Source: Christiangramia echinicola DSM 19838
GTDB taxonomy: Bacteria > Bacteroidota > Bacteroidia > Flavobacteriales > Flavobacteriaceae
Direction: 5' to 3'
NCBI RefSeq assembly: GCF_000423065.1
Contig: NZ_AUHG01000019.1
Coordinates: 1 to 64,000 of the forward strand
DNA length: 64,000 nucleotides
A model generated the notes under the pieces. The model worked only from the letters and a program-made list of their open reading frames with translations. It was not told the origin of the DNA and searched no databases. Made by a program: the position numbers and the translations under genes. Positions 1 through 9,393 of the stretch are shown here, piece after piece; positions within the stretch are counted from its first letter, which is position 1, and the number at the start of each line of letters is the position of its first letter.

Positions 1-528
1 TTTACGGCTCCCGCAGAAATAGCGATCACTGCGGATGCAGCTGATACTGATGGAAGCATAGCTTCTGTAGAGTTTTTCGAAGGAGAAAATTCCTTAGGAG
101 TAGATTCTGATGATAGTGATGGCTGGGGAGTTACCTGGAGCAATGTAGCTTCAGACCTCTATGAACTGACAGCTATAGCTACCGATAATGAAGGAGAAAG
201 CACAACTTCAGCAATTGTAAATATTGAAGTGAGTGATCCGGATGAAAACATGCTTCCAACGGTTTCAATAACAATACCTGTAGATAATGATTCTTTTACG
301 GCCCCCGCTGAAATAGCGATCACCGCTGATGCATCTGACGCCGATGGAACCATAACTTCGGTAGAATTCTTCGCAGGAGAAAATTCCTTAGGAGTAGATT
401 CTGATGATAGTGATGGCTGGGGTCTTATCTGGAGCGATGTAGCTTCAGGCGCCTATGAGCTGACAGCCGTGGCTACCGATAATGAAGGAGAAAGCGCAAC
501 TTCCGAAATTATTTCAGTTTCAGTTAAC
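1..528 (+). repeat. Tandem 294-bp repeat encoding Ig-like domains
   Basis: The unit starting near base 1 recurs at base 295 with a period of exactly 294 bp (98 codons). A stretch of more than 40 bases (81 onward and 375 onward) is identical at the DNA level, including third positions, while flanking codons differ. This suggests recent duplication or gene conversion. More copies may lie upstream of the window. Confidence 0.9.
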
Positions 529-1134
529 CCTGATGAATCAATCAATGCGCCAACGAATCTAACTGCTGCATGGATATCAACGAGCGAAGTCTATTTAACC
601 TGGAAAGATAATAGTGTCGGGGAGACAGGATTCATCCTGGAGCGCTCTTCCAATCCTAATTTTACAGGTAGAGTGGATCTTATTAATATTCCACCAAATA
701 CAATTTTTTATACAGATAGTAACCTAAATAATAGGAGATCAAGGGGTGAATTATATTATAGAATAAAGGCGGTAAAAGGAGATTTAATTTCTGAATATTC
801 CAATATAGCATCAGCGATAGTATTTCCGGGGGCTATTATGATTCCTGGAGATGGATCTGGAGGCGAAATTACAGAGAATAATCTTACTGTATATCCAAAT
901 CCCTCTTATGGAGAGTCAACCGTTAGGTTTAATTTGAAGGAAGATGCAGATTATACTCTGAACTTGTTTGATGCCAGAGGTGCTTTTATTTTCCAGATCA
1001 CAGAAGGACGAGTATTAGGTGGGGTGGAATATGTTTATGATCTCCAGATAAATCATCTTCCAAATGGAATGTACCTGGTAATATTAAATAGTTCTTCTGG
1101 CAGGGAGAGTTTTAATTTAATATTACGAAGGTGA
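1..1134 (+). CDS. T9SS-exported surface protein with Ig-like repeats (5' truncated by window edge)
   Basis: The frame is open from base 1, so the true start lies upstream. It shows two copies of a roughly 98-residue bacterial Ig-like domain (Big_17 type, sharing TAPAEIAITADA and EFF.GENSLGVDSDDSDGW), then a fibronectin type III-like stretch near bases 540-830. The end is a typical type A T9SS sorting domain: NNLTVYPNPS, then LFDARG, then LPNGMYLVIL and a basic end. Such C-termini direct proteins through the gldKLMN-type secretion system, whose core genes are at 26724-31298, for cell-surface anchoring or release. No catalytic domain is visible in this part. It precedes a polysaccharide locus, but the cargo role is unknown. 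Family assignment is confident; function is not. Confidence 0.85.
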   Translation, partial: FTAPAEIAITADAADTDGSIASVEFFEGENSLGVDSDDSDGWGVTWSNVASDLYELTAIATDNEGESTTSAIVNIEVSDPDENMLPTVSITIPVDNDSFTAPAEIAITADASDADGTITSVEFFAGENSLGVDSDDSDGWGLIWSDVASGAYELTAVATDNEGESATSEIISVSVNPDESINAPTNLTAAWISTSEVYLTWKDNSVGETGFILERSSNPNFTGRVDLINIPPNTIFYTDSNLNNRRSRGELYYRIKAVKGDLISEYSNIASAIVFPGAIMIPGDGSGGEITENNLTVYPNPSYGESTVRFNLKEDADYTLNLFDARGAFIFQITEGRVLGGVEYVYDLQINHLPNGMYLVILNSSSGRESFNLILRR

Positions 1135-1212
1135 TTAATTTCAGGAATCTGCTTAAGCTCACTCGAAGAAAAGGGAAACCAAAAATGATCTAAACATTAA
1201 AAATAAGTTAAT

Positions 1213-2184
1213 ATGAAAAGAATATTAATTACTGGAGGAGCAGGATTCATAGGGTCTCACCTTTGTGAACGACTCCTAAAAGAGGGGAATGAAGTTATAT
1301 GTTTAGATAATTATTTCACTGGTTCAAAAGAAAATATCATTCACTTACTGGATCATCCTTATTTCGAAATTATTCGGCATGATATTACTGCGCCAATTAT
1401 GATAGAGGTCGATGAAATTTTTAATCTCGCCTGCCCGGCTTCTCCTGTTCACTATCAATATAATCCCATCAAGACTGTGAAGACCTCTGTAATGGGAGCC
1501 ATTAATATGTTGGGATTGGCCAAGCGTATTAATGCAAAAGTGATGCAGGCGAGTACTAGCGAAGTCTATGGAGATCCAGAAATACATCCTCAACCTGAAA
1601 AATATTGGGGGAATGTGAATCCAATAGGTCCAAGGTCGTGCTATGATGAAGGAAAACGTTGTGCTGAAACTCTCTTTATGGATTATCATCATCAAAATAA
1701 TGTTGAAATTAAAATTATAAGAATTTTCAATACCTACGGTCCAAAAATGGATCTCAATGATGGCAGAGTAGTTTCAAATTTTATAGTGCAGGCCTTGTTG
1801 GGAAAAGATTTGACAATTTACGGAGATGGTCAGCAGACAAGATCATTTCAATATGTAGACGATTTAATAGAAGGCATGCTTAGAATGATGAATACTCCTA
1901 AAGAATTTATCGGGCCTGTTAACCTGGGAAATCAGAATGAATTTACGATGCTAGAATTAGCAAAATATATTATCGAACTCACAGGTTCAACCTCAGGGCT
2001 AATTTTTAAACCACTGCCTAAAGATGATCCAAAGATGAGGCAACCCAATACAGCCCTGGCCAAAAGTATGCTCAATGGATGGGATTGTGCGGTTCATCTA
2101 AGAGAAGGTCTCGAAAAGACTATAGAATATTTTGATTCTACTCTTAGAAAAAAGGCTGCTCGTAAAAAAGTGGCTCGAGTTTAA
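1213..2184 (+). CDS. UDP-glucuronate decarboxylase (UDP-xylose synthase), SDR family
   Basis: Extended short-chain dehydrogenase of 323 residues. It converts UDP-glucuronate to UDP-xylose in the cytoplasm, using NAD+ bound at the N-terminal Rossmann motif [10 protein letters not shown] (8-17). The catalytic Y144-x3-K148 lies in the sequence RSCYDEGKR, characteristic of the UXS subfamily, and the S/T-E-VYGD segment lies near 115-121. The length fits bacterial soluble UXS. The C-terminus is unusually basic ([11 protein letters not shown]). It probably supplies a pentose donor for the adjacent polysaccharide genes. The ATG follows an A-rich leader with no Shine-Dalgarno sequence. Confidence 0.9.
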   Translation: MKRILITGGAGFIGSHLCERLLKEGNEVICLDNYFTGSKENIIHLLDHPYFEIIRHDITAPIMIEVDEIFNLACPASPVHYQYNPIKTVKTSVMGAINMLGLAKRINAKVMQASTSEVYGDPEIHPQPEKYWGNVNPIGPRSCYDEGKRCAETLFMDYHHQNNVEIKIIRIFNTYGPKMDLNDGRVVSNFIVQALLGKDLTIYGDGQQTRSFQYVDDLIEGMLRMMNTPKEFIGPVNLGNQNEFTMLELAKYIIELTGSTSGLIFKPLPKDDPKMRQPNTALAKSMLNGWDCAVHLREGLEKTIEYFDSTLRKKAARKKVARV

Positions 2185-2330
2185 ATCAACCAAATTAAGG
2201 TCTGAAAAGCCTAAATCTATTTCAAACTTCCTTTCAAATCTACAGATCTTAATCCCGCTAATTGTCCAAAACTAGAGGTTTAATAGCTTCAGTTTAATAT
2301 CAATGTGACCAATCACTAAACCAATAAATT

Positions 2331-3098
2331 ATGAAAGTTTCAATCATTACCGTTGTATACAATAATGTAAATACTATCTCAGAGTGTATCCAGTCTGTTT
2401 TAGATCAAGATTATGATAATATTGAATTAATTGTAATTGATGGTGCAAGCACAGATGGAACTCAAAAGAAGATTGAGCATTTTCTTAATAAATTAGCCTA
2501 TTATATTTCAGAGAAAGATTCCGGGATTTTTGATGCTTATAATAAGGGTGTTAAAAATGCCACTGGCGATATTATAGGAATACTAAATTCAGATGATTTT
2601 TATCCTGAAAAGGATGTGATAAGTGAGATAGTTAAGACCTTTACGACTACGCAAAGTCATATAGTATATGGAAAAGGAATTTTTGTGGGTCAGAAAAATA
2701 CGAATAGAATTAAAAGAATTTATCCTTCCAATCCATTTAAGAAAAGCTATTTGAAATTTGGCTGGATACCTTTACATCCTACAATATATGTAAAGAAAGA
2801 ACTATATGATAACTTTGGGCTGTATAGTCTGGAGTATTCTATTGCTAGTGATTACGATATTTCTTTGCGCTGGTTTAGAAATAAGAATTTAAAAAAATAC
2901 TTTCTGAATAAATGGATTGTCAAGATGAGACTTGGTGGAAAAAGTACCACTATTGGTCTTCAGAAAAGAAAATCATCAGAAGATTTGAAAATTATTAAAG
3001 AGCATAAATTAATGGGCTTTTTCACCCTAATTTTTAAAATAGGACGAAAAATCCCGCATTATTTAGCACCCCAGCTTAAAACTTATTTAAACTTCTAA
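2331..3098 (+). CDS. Family 2 glycosyltransferase (WcaE-like)
   Basis: GT-A fold glycosyltransferase of 255 residues. It opens with VSIITVVYNN and carries the nucleotide-binding IDGAS-TDGT motif (36-44) and the metal-binding NSDD (86-89). These are typical of GT2 enzymes that add one sugar from a nucleotide donor to a lipid-linked repeat unit on the cytoplasmic face. A later segment (FGWIPLHPTIYVKKELY) resembles the WcaE/colanic acid subgroup. It lies between the UDP-xylose synthase and the initiating transferase. Acceptor and donor cannot be read from sequence. Confidence 0.85.
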   Translation: MKVSIITVVYNNVNTISECIQSVLDQDYDNIELIVIDGASTDGTQKKIEHFLNKLAYYISEKDSGIFDAYNKGVKNATGDIIGILNSDDFYPEKDVISEIVKTFTTTQSHIVYGKGIFVGQKNTNRIKRIYPSNPFKKSYLKFGWIPLHPTIYVKKELYDNFGLYSLEYSIASDYDISLRWFRNKNLKKYFLNKWIVKMRLGGKSTTIGLQKRKSSEDLKIIKEHKLMGFFTLIFKIGRKIPHYLAPQLKTYLNF

Positions 3099-3205
3099 AT
3101 ATTTTAAATTTCTCTTCCCCCCTTTTCAATATTCATCTCGCTCCTAGGTTCTAGCCCAGATTTAATCTACTTCATTTTTCATTAAAAAGGTAAACGAGGA
3201 ATAGT

Positions 3206-4567
3206 ATGTTTTATAATTTAAATATCAAAGGGGCACCTTTAATTATCCCGATATCCTTCGGAATACATTTATTAGTTATAAATGTATCTCTGCTTTTGCT
3301 TACACCAGAAACCTATTTGGATCTTCCGGCAATTGTCGGATATAATTCTTCATGGTTAATAATCGCGTCAATACTTAGCTTTTATTCACTAGAACGTAAA
3401 GAACGCTTCATAACAAGGTTTCACAAATTTGTGATGCATTACTTTATCTTCACTCTTACATATTTCACAGTGTTCTCGTTTAGGAAAGTTGAATTTGATT
3501 TGTCTTATCAACTTTTAGTCTTAAGCGTTATATTTTTTCTTTTAGCAATATTTCGCTGGATATTTTTCCAGCTAAGAAAGTTGTATCGAATAATGGGTGG
3601 GAATTATGTGAATGTTGTAGTAATTGGTTATGGGAGAAATCTACTTAAGATAAAAAAGATTTTTAACCGAACTGATTATGGGTATAGATATCTGGGCTAT
3701 TTCGATAGTAGAAATGAAAATTGTAACGATCATCTGGGGAAAATTGAAGATTGTTTCGATTACATATTAGAGAATCGTGTAGACGAAATCTACTGCTTTG
3801 TTTCACAACTATCTCAGCAACAGGTAAAACAATTAATTCATTTTGCTGATAATAACTTTAAGAAATTAAAATTAGTGCCCGATAATAAAGGCATTCACAC
3901 TCGAGCGATGAATGCAGAACTTTTTGAGAATATCCCAGTTCTGAATTTAAGAAATTCACCTCTAGAATTGAATTACGCCAGATATGGAAAAAGGGTTTTT
4001 GATATACTATTTTCCTTATTTGTAATTCTTCTAATTCTCTCATGGTTAACCCCAATTATATATCTTATAATGAAATTGGAATCGAGGGGACCGGTATTTT
4101 TTAAACAATTGAGGCATGGCTATAATCGCCAATCTTTTTGGTGTTATAAGTTTAGGTCTATGCGAATAAATACGGAGTCAAATTCAAAAATGTGTGTAAA
4201 AAATGATTGCAGAGTGACAAGGCTGGGTAAATTTTTAAGAAAAACCAGCATTGACGAATTACCTCAATTTTATAATGTTCTAATTGGAAACATGAGTGTT
4301 GTAGGCCCCAGGCCTCATATGGAAGCACATACTCTAGAATATTCTAAATCTGTAAATAAATATTTAGTAAGGCATTATGCAAAACCGGGCATCACAGGTT
4401 TGGCTCAAATTAAAGGTTACAGAGGAGAAATTGCAAAACAATCTGATATAATAAATCGTACTAGACTGGATATTTTTTATCTCGAAAAATGGTGCCCTAT
4501 ACTGGACTTCAAGATAATTTATAATACCATCTACAATTGCTTAAAAGGTGAAGAAAATGCCTTCTGA
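3206..4567 (+). CDS. Polyprenyl-phosphate sugar-1-phosphate transferase initiating exopolysaccharide (WcaJ/CpsE family)
   Basis: 453 residues: four or five N-terminal membrane helices (about 10-125), a CoA-binding-like Rossmann segment (about 135-250, starting VVVIGYGRN), and a C-terminal bacterial sugar transferase domain. The last shows KRVFDILFS, the SRGPVFFKQ segment, KFRSMR, the DELPQFYNVL segment with the catalytic acidic residue, GNMSVVGPRPH and KPGITGLAQ. The enzyme moves hexose-1-phosphate onto undecaprenyl phosphate at the inner membrane, the first step of repeat-unit assembly. The gene is 32 bp before the Wza-like gene, so it probably shares a transcript. The sugar is probably glucose or galactose, but this cannot be decided. 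Confidence 0.9.
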   Translation: MFYNLNIKGAPLIIPISFGIHLLVINVSLLLLTPETYLDLPAIVGYNSSWLIIASILSFYSLERKERFITRFHKFVMHYFIFTLTYFTVFSFRKVEFDLSYQLLVLSVIFFLLAIFRWIFFQLRKLYRIMGGNYVNVVVIGYGRNLLKIKKIFNRTDYGYRYLGYFDSRNENCNDHLGKIEDCFDYILENRVDEIYCFVSQLSQQQVKQLIHFADNNFKKLKLVPDNKGIHTRAMNAELFENIPVLNLRNSPLELNYARYGKRVFDILFSLFVILLILSWLTPIIYLIMKLESRGPVFFKQLRHGYNRQSFWCYKFRSMRINTESNSKMCVKNDCRVTRLGKFLRKTSIDELPQFYNVLIGNMSVVGPRPHMEAHTLEYSKSVNKYLVRHYAKPGITGLAQIKGYRGEIAKQSDIINRTRLDIFYLEKWCPILDFKIIYNTIYNCLKGEENAF

Positions 4568-4599
4568 AAACTTAAATTTTAACTAAAAAAAGAGAAATT

Positions 4600-5364
4600 A
4601 TGAAAGCCTCCCAGTTTTTAAAAATTGCGATTTACACAGGATGTTGCCTGATTTTATTCAGTGCCTGTGTTTCAAGAGAAGAAATTGTTTATTTCCAAAA
4701 TGACTTGCAAAGTACGAATTACGATCCAGACAAGAATTTAAGAATCATGCCTAACGACCAACTAACGATAAGGGTCGCAACACCTGAGCCTGAAGCTGCC
4801 CTGCCATTTAATATGACCAAATCTGTAGCGTCAGAAATTAGTGTAAATGTAGAGCTGGAAACTTATATGGTATCTAAAGAAGGTACTATTGAATTTCCCG
4901 TATTAGGAACTGTGGATGTTGAAGGACTTAATACTTTTCAGTTATCTAAAAAAATCAAAAATGCTATTTCACTGTATGTAAAGGATGCTATTGTTAATGT
5001 AAGAGTCCTTAATTTCAAGATTAGTGTTTTAGGAGAAGTGAAAAATCCGGGGACCTTTATAATTCAGGATGATTATATCAGTCTTACCCAGGCTTTAGGA
5101 TTGGCTGGAGACCTTACAATTTTCGGGCAACGAGAGAATATAATGGTAATCCGAGAAATGGATGGAAAAAAAGTTAAAACTTATCTGGATCTTACAGATT
5201 TTGATGCGGTGAATTCCCCGTTTTTTCATCTTAGACAGAATGATGTTGTGTATGTAGAACCCAAAGGAACTAAAAGACAGTCAGCAAGCGTACTTAACAA
5301 TGCTTCAAGTTATATAGGACTATTATCTCTTCTGATTTCTACCGCTATTTTATTAACAAATTAA
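4600..5364 (+). CDS. Polysaccharide export outer-membrane lipoprotein (Wza-like, SLBB)
   Basis: 254 residues. A lipoprotein signal ends at LFSA-C23. A Poly_export domain follows (about 45-135: MPNDQLTIRV, then EGTIEFPVLGTVDVEGL), then an SLBB-type soluble ligand-binding domain (ISVLGEVKNPGTF). The last 20 residues form a membrane helix. This is the outer-membrane exit pore component of Wzx/Wzy-type polysaccharide export. It ends 3 bp before the Wzc-like gene, and such pairs act together across the envelope. In Bacteroidota the C-terminal helix replaces the amphipathic alpha-barrel of E. coli Wza. Confidence 0.9.
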   Translation: MKASQFLKIAIYTGCCLILFSACVSREEIVYFQNDLQSTNYDPDKNLRIMPNDQLTIRVATPEPEAALPFNMTKSVASEISVNVELETYMVSKEGTIEFPVLGTVDVEGLNTFQLSKKIKNAISLYVKDAIVNVRVLNFKISVLGEVKNPGTFIIQDDYISLTQALGLAGDLTIFGQRENIMVIREMDGKKVKTYLDLTDFDAVNSPFFHLRQNDVVYVEPKGTKRQSASVLNNASSYIGLLSLLISTAILLTN

Positions 5365-5367
5365 ATC

Positions 5368-7725
5368 ATGATTAATTCCAATCATAATCCTTTAGAACAA
5401 CAATCTAATAAACTCAGATTAAGGAAGGAGCTAAAAAAATATCTGAAATATTGGTATTGGTTTCTAGTTGGAATTGTGTTTTCACTTTTATTAGGATATT
5501 TTTATTTAAGATATACTACACCGGTATACAGCGCAGCTGCCAGTATTATCATTAATCAGGAAACAACCAATTCAAGTAAATCTGACATGCCCGATCTGGG
5601 TTTAGCCACAGGGTTAAAAACCAATGATCTCGATAAGGAGTTAGCTATTCTTAGATCACGTAGACTTATGCGAGAAGTTGTGAAATCATTAAATCTCCAT
5701 ATCTCTTATTTTGTAGAAGGTAAGGTAAGAGATGTCGAAGTTTATAAGGACATACCGTTTACACTGAAGGTTTTAAAGCTTGAAGAAGAAAATCAATATG
5801 GGGACAAAAGTTTTAAAATAGCATTAACTGGAAAAGATAGACTTCTAATTACAAACCTTACCAATATGAAGGTTTTAAAAGCTGAATCAGGATCTCCTGT
5901 TGACCTCGGGTTTGCCAGTGTTGTGATCATTCCAAATAAGGGTGTGAAGAGTTTTAAAAATATAACCATGACCTTTTCTGAAATTGATAAGGTAGCAGCA
6001 ATTTACCGTAACAATATCAAGCTCATTCAGGAAAAAGAAAGTTCTAATGTAATTATGTTAGGTCTTGAAGATCCGGTAGCGGAAAAGGCTATGGATATTA
6101 TAGATCAATTGATTTTTGAATTTAATAGAGATGCAATAGAAGATAAAAACTTAATTGCTGGTAATACTGCTAATTTTATAAATGACCGTTTAGATATTAT
6201 AAATGATGAACTCGAATTTGTAGAATCCGGGAAAGAAGAGTTTAAGGAGTCTAATCGGTTAACCGATATTCAGTCTGAATCGCAGATGTTTGTGCAAACC
6301 GCAAGTGAATATAATAGGAAAAGACAGGAAATAGGAACACAGTTAGAACTGGTAAATGCCATGCTTGATTATCTCTCCAGTAGTTCAAATTCTGAACTTC
6401 TTCCGGCAAATTTAGGAATTCAGGAGAATGGTGTAAATATGCAAATTTCAGAATATAACGATATGGTCCTTCAGCGAAACAGGATCATGCAAAGTTCTAC
6501 TGAATTAAATCCAACGGTGGTTAGAATAAACAATCAGATAGACCAGGTTAAGGCTAGTATTTTACAAAGTCTGCAGCGATTAAGGAATAATTTGCGAATT
6601 TCTGAGGAGGATGTTACCCGTCAGGTTAGGAGTATAGGTTCCAAAATTCTGGCGGTGCCATCACAGGAAAGAGAGTATAGAGGTATAGAAAGACAGCAAA
6701 GTATTAAGGAAGCCCTATACCTGTATTTACTGCAAAAGAGAGAAGAGAATTCACTGGCACTAGCAGTTACAGCACCAAAAGCCAAGATTGTAGATAGCGC
6801 TCACAGCACCGGTTATATAGTATCTCCAAATTCTAAAAGTGTATTGTTAGGAACAATAGCACTGGGTTTATTTATTCCATTTTCAATATTGTATATAAAA
6901 GGAATGATGGATAATAAGATATATAGTCGATCAGATATTGAAGAATTATCTAGAGAAATTACTATTGTTGGAGAATTACCGAAAGTTAAGGAAAAGGAGG
7001 AAATCATGATCGGAAAAAATGACCGTTCCATGCTTTCGGAATCTTTTAGGTTCTTAATTACAAATCTTCAGTTTTTATTACTGGATTCAAAGAAAACAGA
7101 TAAAGGAAGAAAGATCCTTATTACATCGTCTATAAAAGGAGAAGGTAAAACTTTTACTGCCTTAAATCTAGCAATTACACTGGCTAACAACGAGAGAAAA
7201 GTTTTACTGATAGGTGCAGATCTACGTAACCCTAAATTACAAATGTATATAGAGAATTCTGAAAGTAATAAAGCCGGTTTAAGTAATTACCTGACCCAGA
7301 ATAAAATTTGTATCAAAAACCTGATTAAAAAATCTACAATTAATTCAAATTTAAGTATTCTTGGCTCTGGGAGTATTCCTCCTAACCCCTCCGAACTTTT
7401 GCGTCAAGAAAAACTATCGCAAATGTTTCTGGAGCTTGAAGATATCTATGATTATATCATTATAGATTCAGCTCCATCGATGTTAGTCACTGATACTTTC
7501 TTAATTAATAAACATGTTGATATTACCTTATATTTGGTAAAAGCGGGTTATACAGATAAAGATTTGCTGGAGTTTGCTTTAGATGCAAAGAATAACGGGA
7601 CTATGCCTAAAATTAATTTTATTCTCAATAATGTCCAGAAATCAGACCTTGGCTTTGGGAATAAATATGGTTATGGGTATGGAGAACAAAAAAAACCAGC
7701 CTTTAGTTGGAGAACTTATTTCTAG
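5368..7725 (+). CDS. Polysaccharide co-polymerase with BY-kinase domain (Wzc-like)
   Basis: 785 residues: a Wzz domain with membrane helix 1 near 25-47, a long periplasmic coiled coil (about 230-440), a second helix near 490-510, then a cytoplasmic tyrosine kinase domain. Walker A is SSIKGEGKT with K594. The second Walker motif is VLLIGADLRNP and Walker B is YIIIDSAP. The tail carries a tyrosine cluster (YGYGYG) plus a penultimate tyrosine, the usual autophosphorylation sites. It controls chain length and export of the polymer together with the Wza-like lipoprotein. Kinase and co-polymerase are fused in one chain, as in Proteobacteria, not split as in Gram-positives. Confidence 0.92.
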   Translation: MINSNHNPLEQQSNKLRLRKELKKYLKYWYWFLVGIVFSLLLGYFYLRYTTPVYSAAASIIINQETTNSSKSDMPDLGLATGLKTNDLDKELAILRSRRLMREVVKSLNLHISYFVEGKVRDVEVYKDIPFTLKVLKLEEENQYGDKSFKIALTGKDRLLITNLTNMKVLKAESGSPVDLGFASVVIIPNKGVKSFKNITMTFSEIDKVAAIYRNNIKLIQEKESSNVIMLGLEDPVAEKAMDIIDQLIFEFNRDAIEDKNLIAGNTANFINDRLDIINDELEFVESGKEEFKESNRLTDIQSESQMFVQTASEYNRKRQEIGTQLELVNAMLDYLSSSSNSELLPANLGIQENGVNMQISEYNDMVLQRNRIMQSSTELNPTVVRINNQIDQVKASILQSLQRLRNNLRISEEDVTRQVRSIGSKILAVPSQEREYRGIERQQSIKEALYLYLLQKREENSLALAVTAPKAKIVDSAHSTGYIVSPNSKSVLLGTIALGLFIPFSILYIKGMMDNKIYSRSDIEELSREITIVGELPKVKEKEEIMIGKNDRSMLSESFRFLITNLQFLLLDSKKTDKGRKILITSSIKGEGKTFTALNLAITLANNERKVLLIGADLRNPKLQMYIENSESNKAGLSNYLTQNKICIKNLIKKSTINSNLSILGSGSIPPNPSELLRQEKLSQMFLELEDIYDYIIIDSAPSMLVTDTFLINKHVDITLYLVKAGYTDKDLLEFALDAKNNGTMPKINFILNNVQKSDLGFGNKYGYGYGEQKKPAFSWRTYF

Positions 7726-7995
7726 TTTATTTAATAGATATTCAACTAAATTCTGGAAATAACCCGTGCCGAATTAAAAGTGCAGGCTTTATATTTTTTA
7801 AAAGAAATGTATATTCATAATATATCAATAAATCCAAAATTAAATTTCTTGATAGAATTATTTTTAATCCGGCTATTTTACTAAAACCTTTCTAATTGTC
7901 CTTGAAATATGAATACATTATAACTGTTAAGTTAGATAGAATATCTACCTCTCATCTAGAAGGCAAGATGGTTTTTTAACCAGACCGCAAAATTG

Positions 7996-8030
7996 CAAAA
8001 AAGCTCCTCTACACGGGGGGCTTTTTTTGG
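7996..8030 (+). terminator. Intrinsic terminator after the polysaccharide operon
   Basis: An A6-GCTCC arm pairs with GGGGC-T7 (one G-U pair) around a short loop, followed by the T run. It lies 270 bp after the last operon gene, so it could also end a separate transcript. Confidence 0.65.
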
Positions 8031-8055
8031 CACTAATGATTAGTTGTGTTGTTTG

Positions 8056-8166
8056 TCCCAGGAGACTGGGATGTGTAGTTAACCGAGCTATAATCCTTGT
8101 TGTGTGGATTATTGGTTAACCAATGAAAAGCTTTTTTCCATTTGATGGAAGAAGGCTTTTTTGTTT
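8056..8166 (+). ncRNA. Candidate small structured RNA (three stem-loops)
   Basis: Three structures lie in a row. Stem 1 (8056-8071) is 6 bp (TCCCAG/CTGGGA) closed by a GAGA tetraloop, a GNRA type. Stem 2 is two-tiered: GTTAACC (8078-8084) with GGTTAAC (8114-8120), and inside it ATAATCC (8090-8096) with GGATTAT (8106-8112). Stem 3 (8126-8160) is a 16-bp hairpin with a TTG loop followed by T residues, a classic intrinsic terminator. No open frame fits. The layout is that of a bacterial sRNA or a riboregulatory leader. I do not recognise a known family, and no clear promoter was found upstream. Confidence 0.45.
8126..8166 (+). terminator. Strong intrinsic terminator
   Basis: A 16-bp stem (8126-8141 with 8145-8160, two G-U pairs), a 3-nt loop and a downstream T run. 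It ends the structured RNA candidate. Confidence 0.8.
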
Positions 8167-8339
8167 TTAGGGATCAACGTTGAATACTATTTTCTAATTC
8201 TGAAAGGGAAGGGCATGAAATATTGAATAGCTTCAGGTAAGATTTACGGTAAAAAGCATATTAATCAGATGAAATACATCGATTAATTTGTTTGTTATGA
8301 ATATATTAACAATATTAGCCGTACCCAAATCTACACAAC

Positions 8340-8474
8340 ATGGAGAATTTAGTTTCAACTGACCCGGAATTTCAGAAGATTTATGCTTCAATGGAAAAGA
8401 AGGTTAGTGTGATTAGAAGGGTTATCATTGGTGTTGGGCTTATCCTAATGGCTTTGGTGGCAGTCTTCCAATAG
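8340..8474 (+). CDS. Small single-span membrane protein, 44 residues
   Basis: An ATG-started frame gives MENLVSTDPEFQK, a charged stretch, then one hydrophobic helix (VIIGVGLILMALVAVF) and a stop. A basic RR just before the helix predicts an N-in orientation. A dedicated terminator follows 21 bp downstream (8495-8528), which supports a real transcription unit. Flavobacteria often carry such short proteins. No function can be assigned. Confidence 0.55.
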   Translation: MENLVSTDPEFQKIYASMEKKVSVIRRVIIGVGLILMALVAVFQ

Positions 8475-8494
8475 ATCACTTGAAATTTACAGTT

Positions 8495-8528
8495 AGCCCT
8501 CATTCAGAAATGCATGAGGGTTATTTTA
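8495..8528 (+). terminator. Intrinsic terminator of the 44-residue gene
   Basis: AGCCCTCAT pairs with ATGAGGGTT (one G-U) around a 10-nt loop, followed by TTATTTTAT. Confidence 0.65.
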
Positions 8529-8721
8529 TATCTTCTTTTGTAGGTAGTTGACTACATTATGATAGCAATTCTGCCGTGAAGCTACTGTATTCATAATAAT
8601 TCTTTGTCTTATACTACACTTAATTATTCTTGATTTTCCAAAAGTTTATCAAACCTGGTTTTTTCTAAAAAGCTTAATCTAAGCAGAATTGAAGATTCTT
8701 ATCATCAAAATCTTATACTTT

Positions 8722-9393
8722 TTACAACCCTTTTAAGGTGAAAATCACTGAAGCAGGGAGTCCCTCTTCATTTATTGGTTCCCTCATTTTATATAAATAA
8801 AGTCCGGAATTCGAAAATGTATTTATCCAATCCTCGTATGTTCTCGCGAACCAGGCGTGAGGATGTACAAAATTCCCATGAAGTCCTTTCCATGAATTTT
8901 CTATCCAACTGCTTTTATATTTAAAATCATTCTGAATGAGAAAGTAAGGGTGGATTGACTGAATTAGTATCTGGCCATTTTCATTTAAAAACTTAGAAAG
9001 AGATTTCAGCAACTTTTCGACCTGCTTATCCTGATATAGGCAAAAATTCAGCACTATACTGTCGAAAGGAGCATTTGGAATTTTTTTTCCCTCAATTATA
9101 TCTTCATATGTGAGCTGGTAAAATGACTGTTCCCCTTTTGTTCTCGCTTTTTTCAGCAAATTCTCTATAGCATCAACACCAGTTACGGAATTTTCATCAG
9201 TAGATAAGGCTCTGGTAAGCCAGCCTTCCCCACATCCCAGATCCAGTATTTTAGCAGAATCGTATGAGTTCACCTCATCTACGATTGCCTGGTTCGTAAT
9301 TTTCCTGGAAGCGATCCCTTTTTCCTCGATGATTCTAATCCATTCTGAAGCATTTGCTTCCCATGATTTTATGATGTCATTTTGCTTTTTCAT
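8722..9393 (-). CDS. Class I SAM-dependent methyltransferase
   Basis: 223 residues. The SAM-binding motif I is ILDLGCGEGWLT (49-60) with D51 and the GxGxG-like loop, followed by a Methyltransf_11/25-type core (SIVLNFCLYQ, then NENGQILIQSIHPYF). The fold and length fit small-molecule or quinone-type methyltransferases, but the substrate cannot be read. The gene stands alone: SusD reads in the same direction but has its own terminator at 9695-9723, and the structured RNA lies on the other side. Confidence 0.8.
   Translation of the reverse strand: MKKQNDIIKSWEANASEWIRIIEEKGIASRKITNQAIVDEVNSYDSAKILDLGCGEGWLTRALSTDENSVTGVDAIENLLKKARTKGEQSFYQLTYEDIIEGKKIPNAPFDSIVLNFCLYQDKQVEKLLKSLSKFLNENGQILIQSIHPYFLIQNDFKYKSSWIENSWKGLHGNFVHPHAWFARTYEDWINTFSNSGLYLYKMREPINEEGLPASVIFTLKGL

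Larger units (their letters stand above)
7726..8339. other. Intergenic region with terminators and a structured RNA candidate
   Basis: 614 bp follow the Wzc-like gene without a convincing protein gene. The first 250 bp are AT-rich and featureless to me. Then come an intrinsic terminator (7996-8030), a run of nested inverted repeats (8056-8120) and a second strong terminator (8126-8166). The last 170 bp lead to the small gene at 8340. Confidence 0.6.

Noticed and set aside
1345-1695. 116-codon open frame antisense to the UDP-glucuronate decarboxylase
   Set aside because: Its composition is that of a reverse shadow (His/Ile-rich), with no domain and no promoter; the sense gene is clear.
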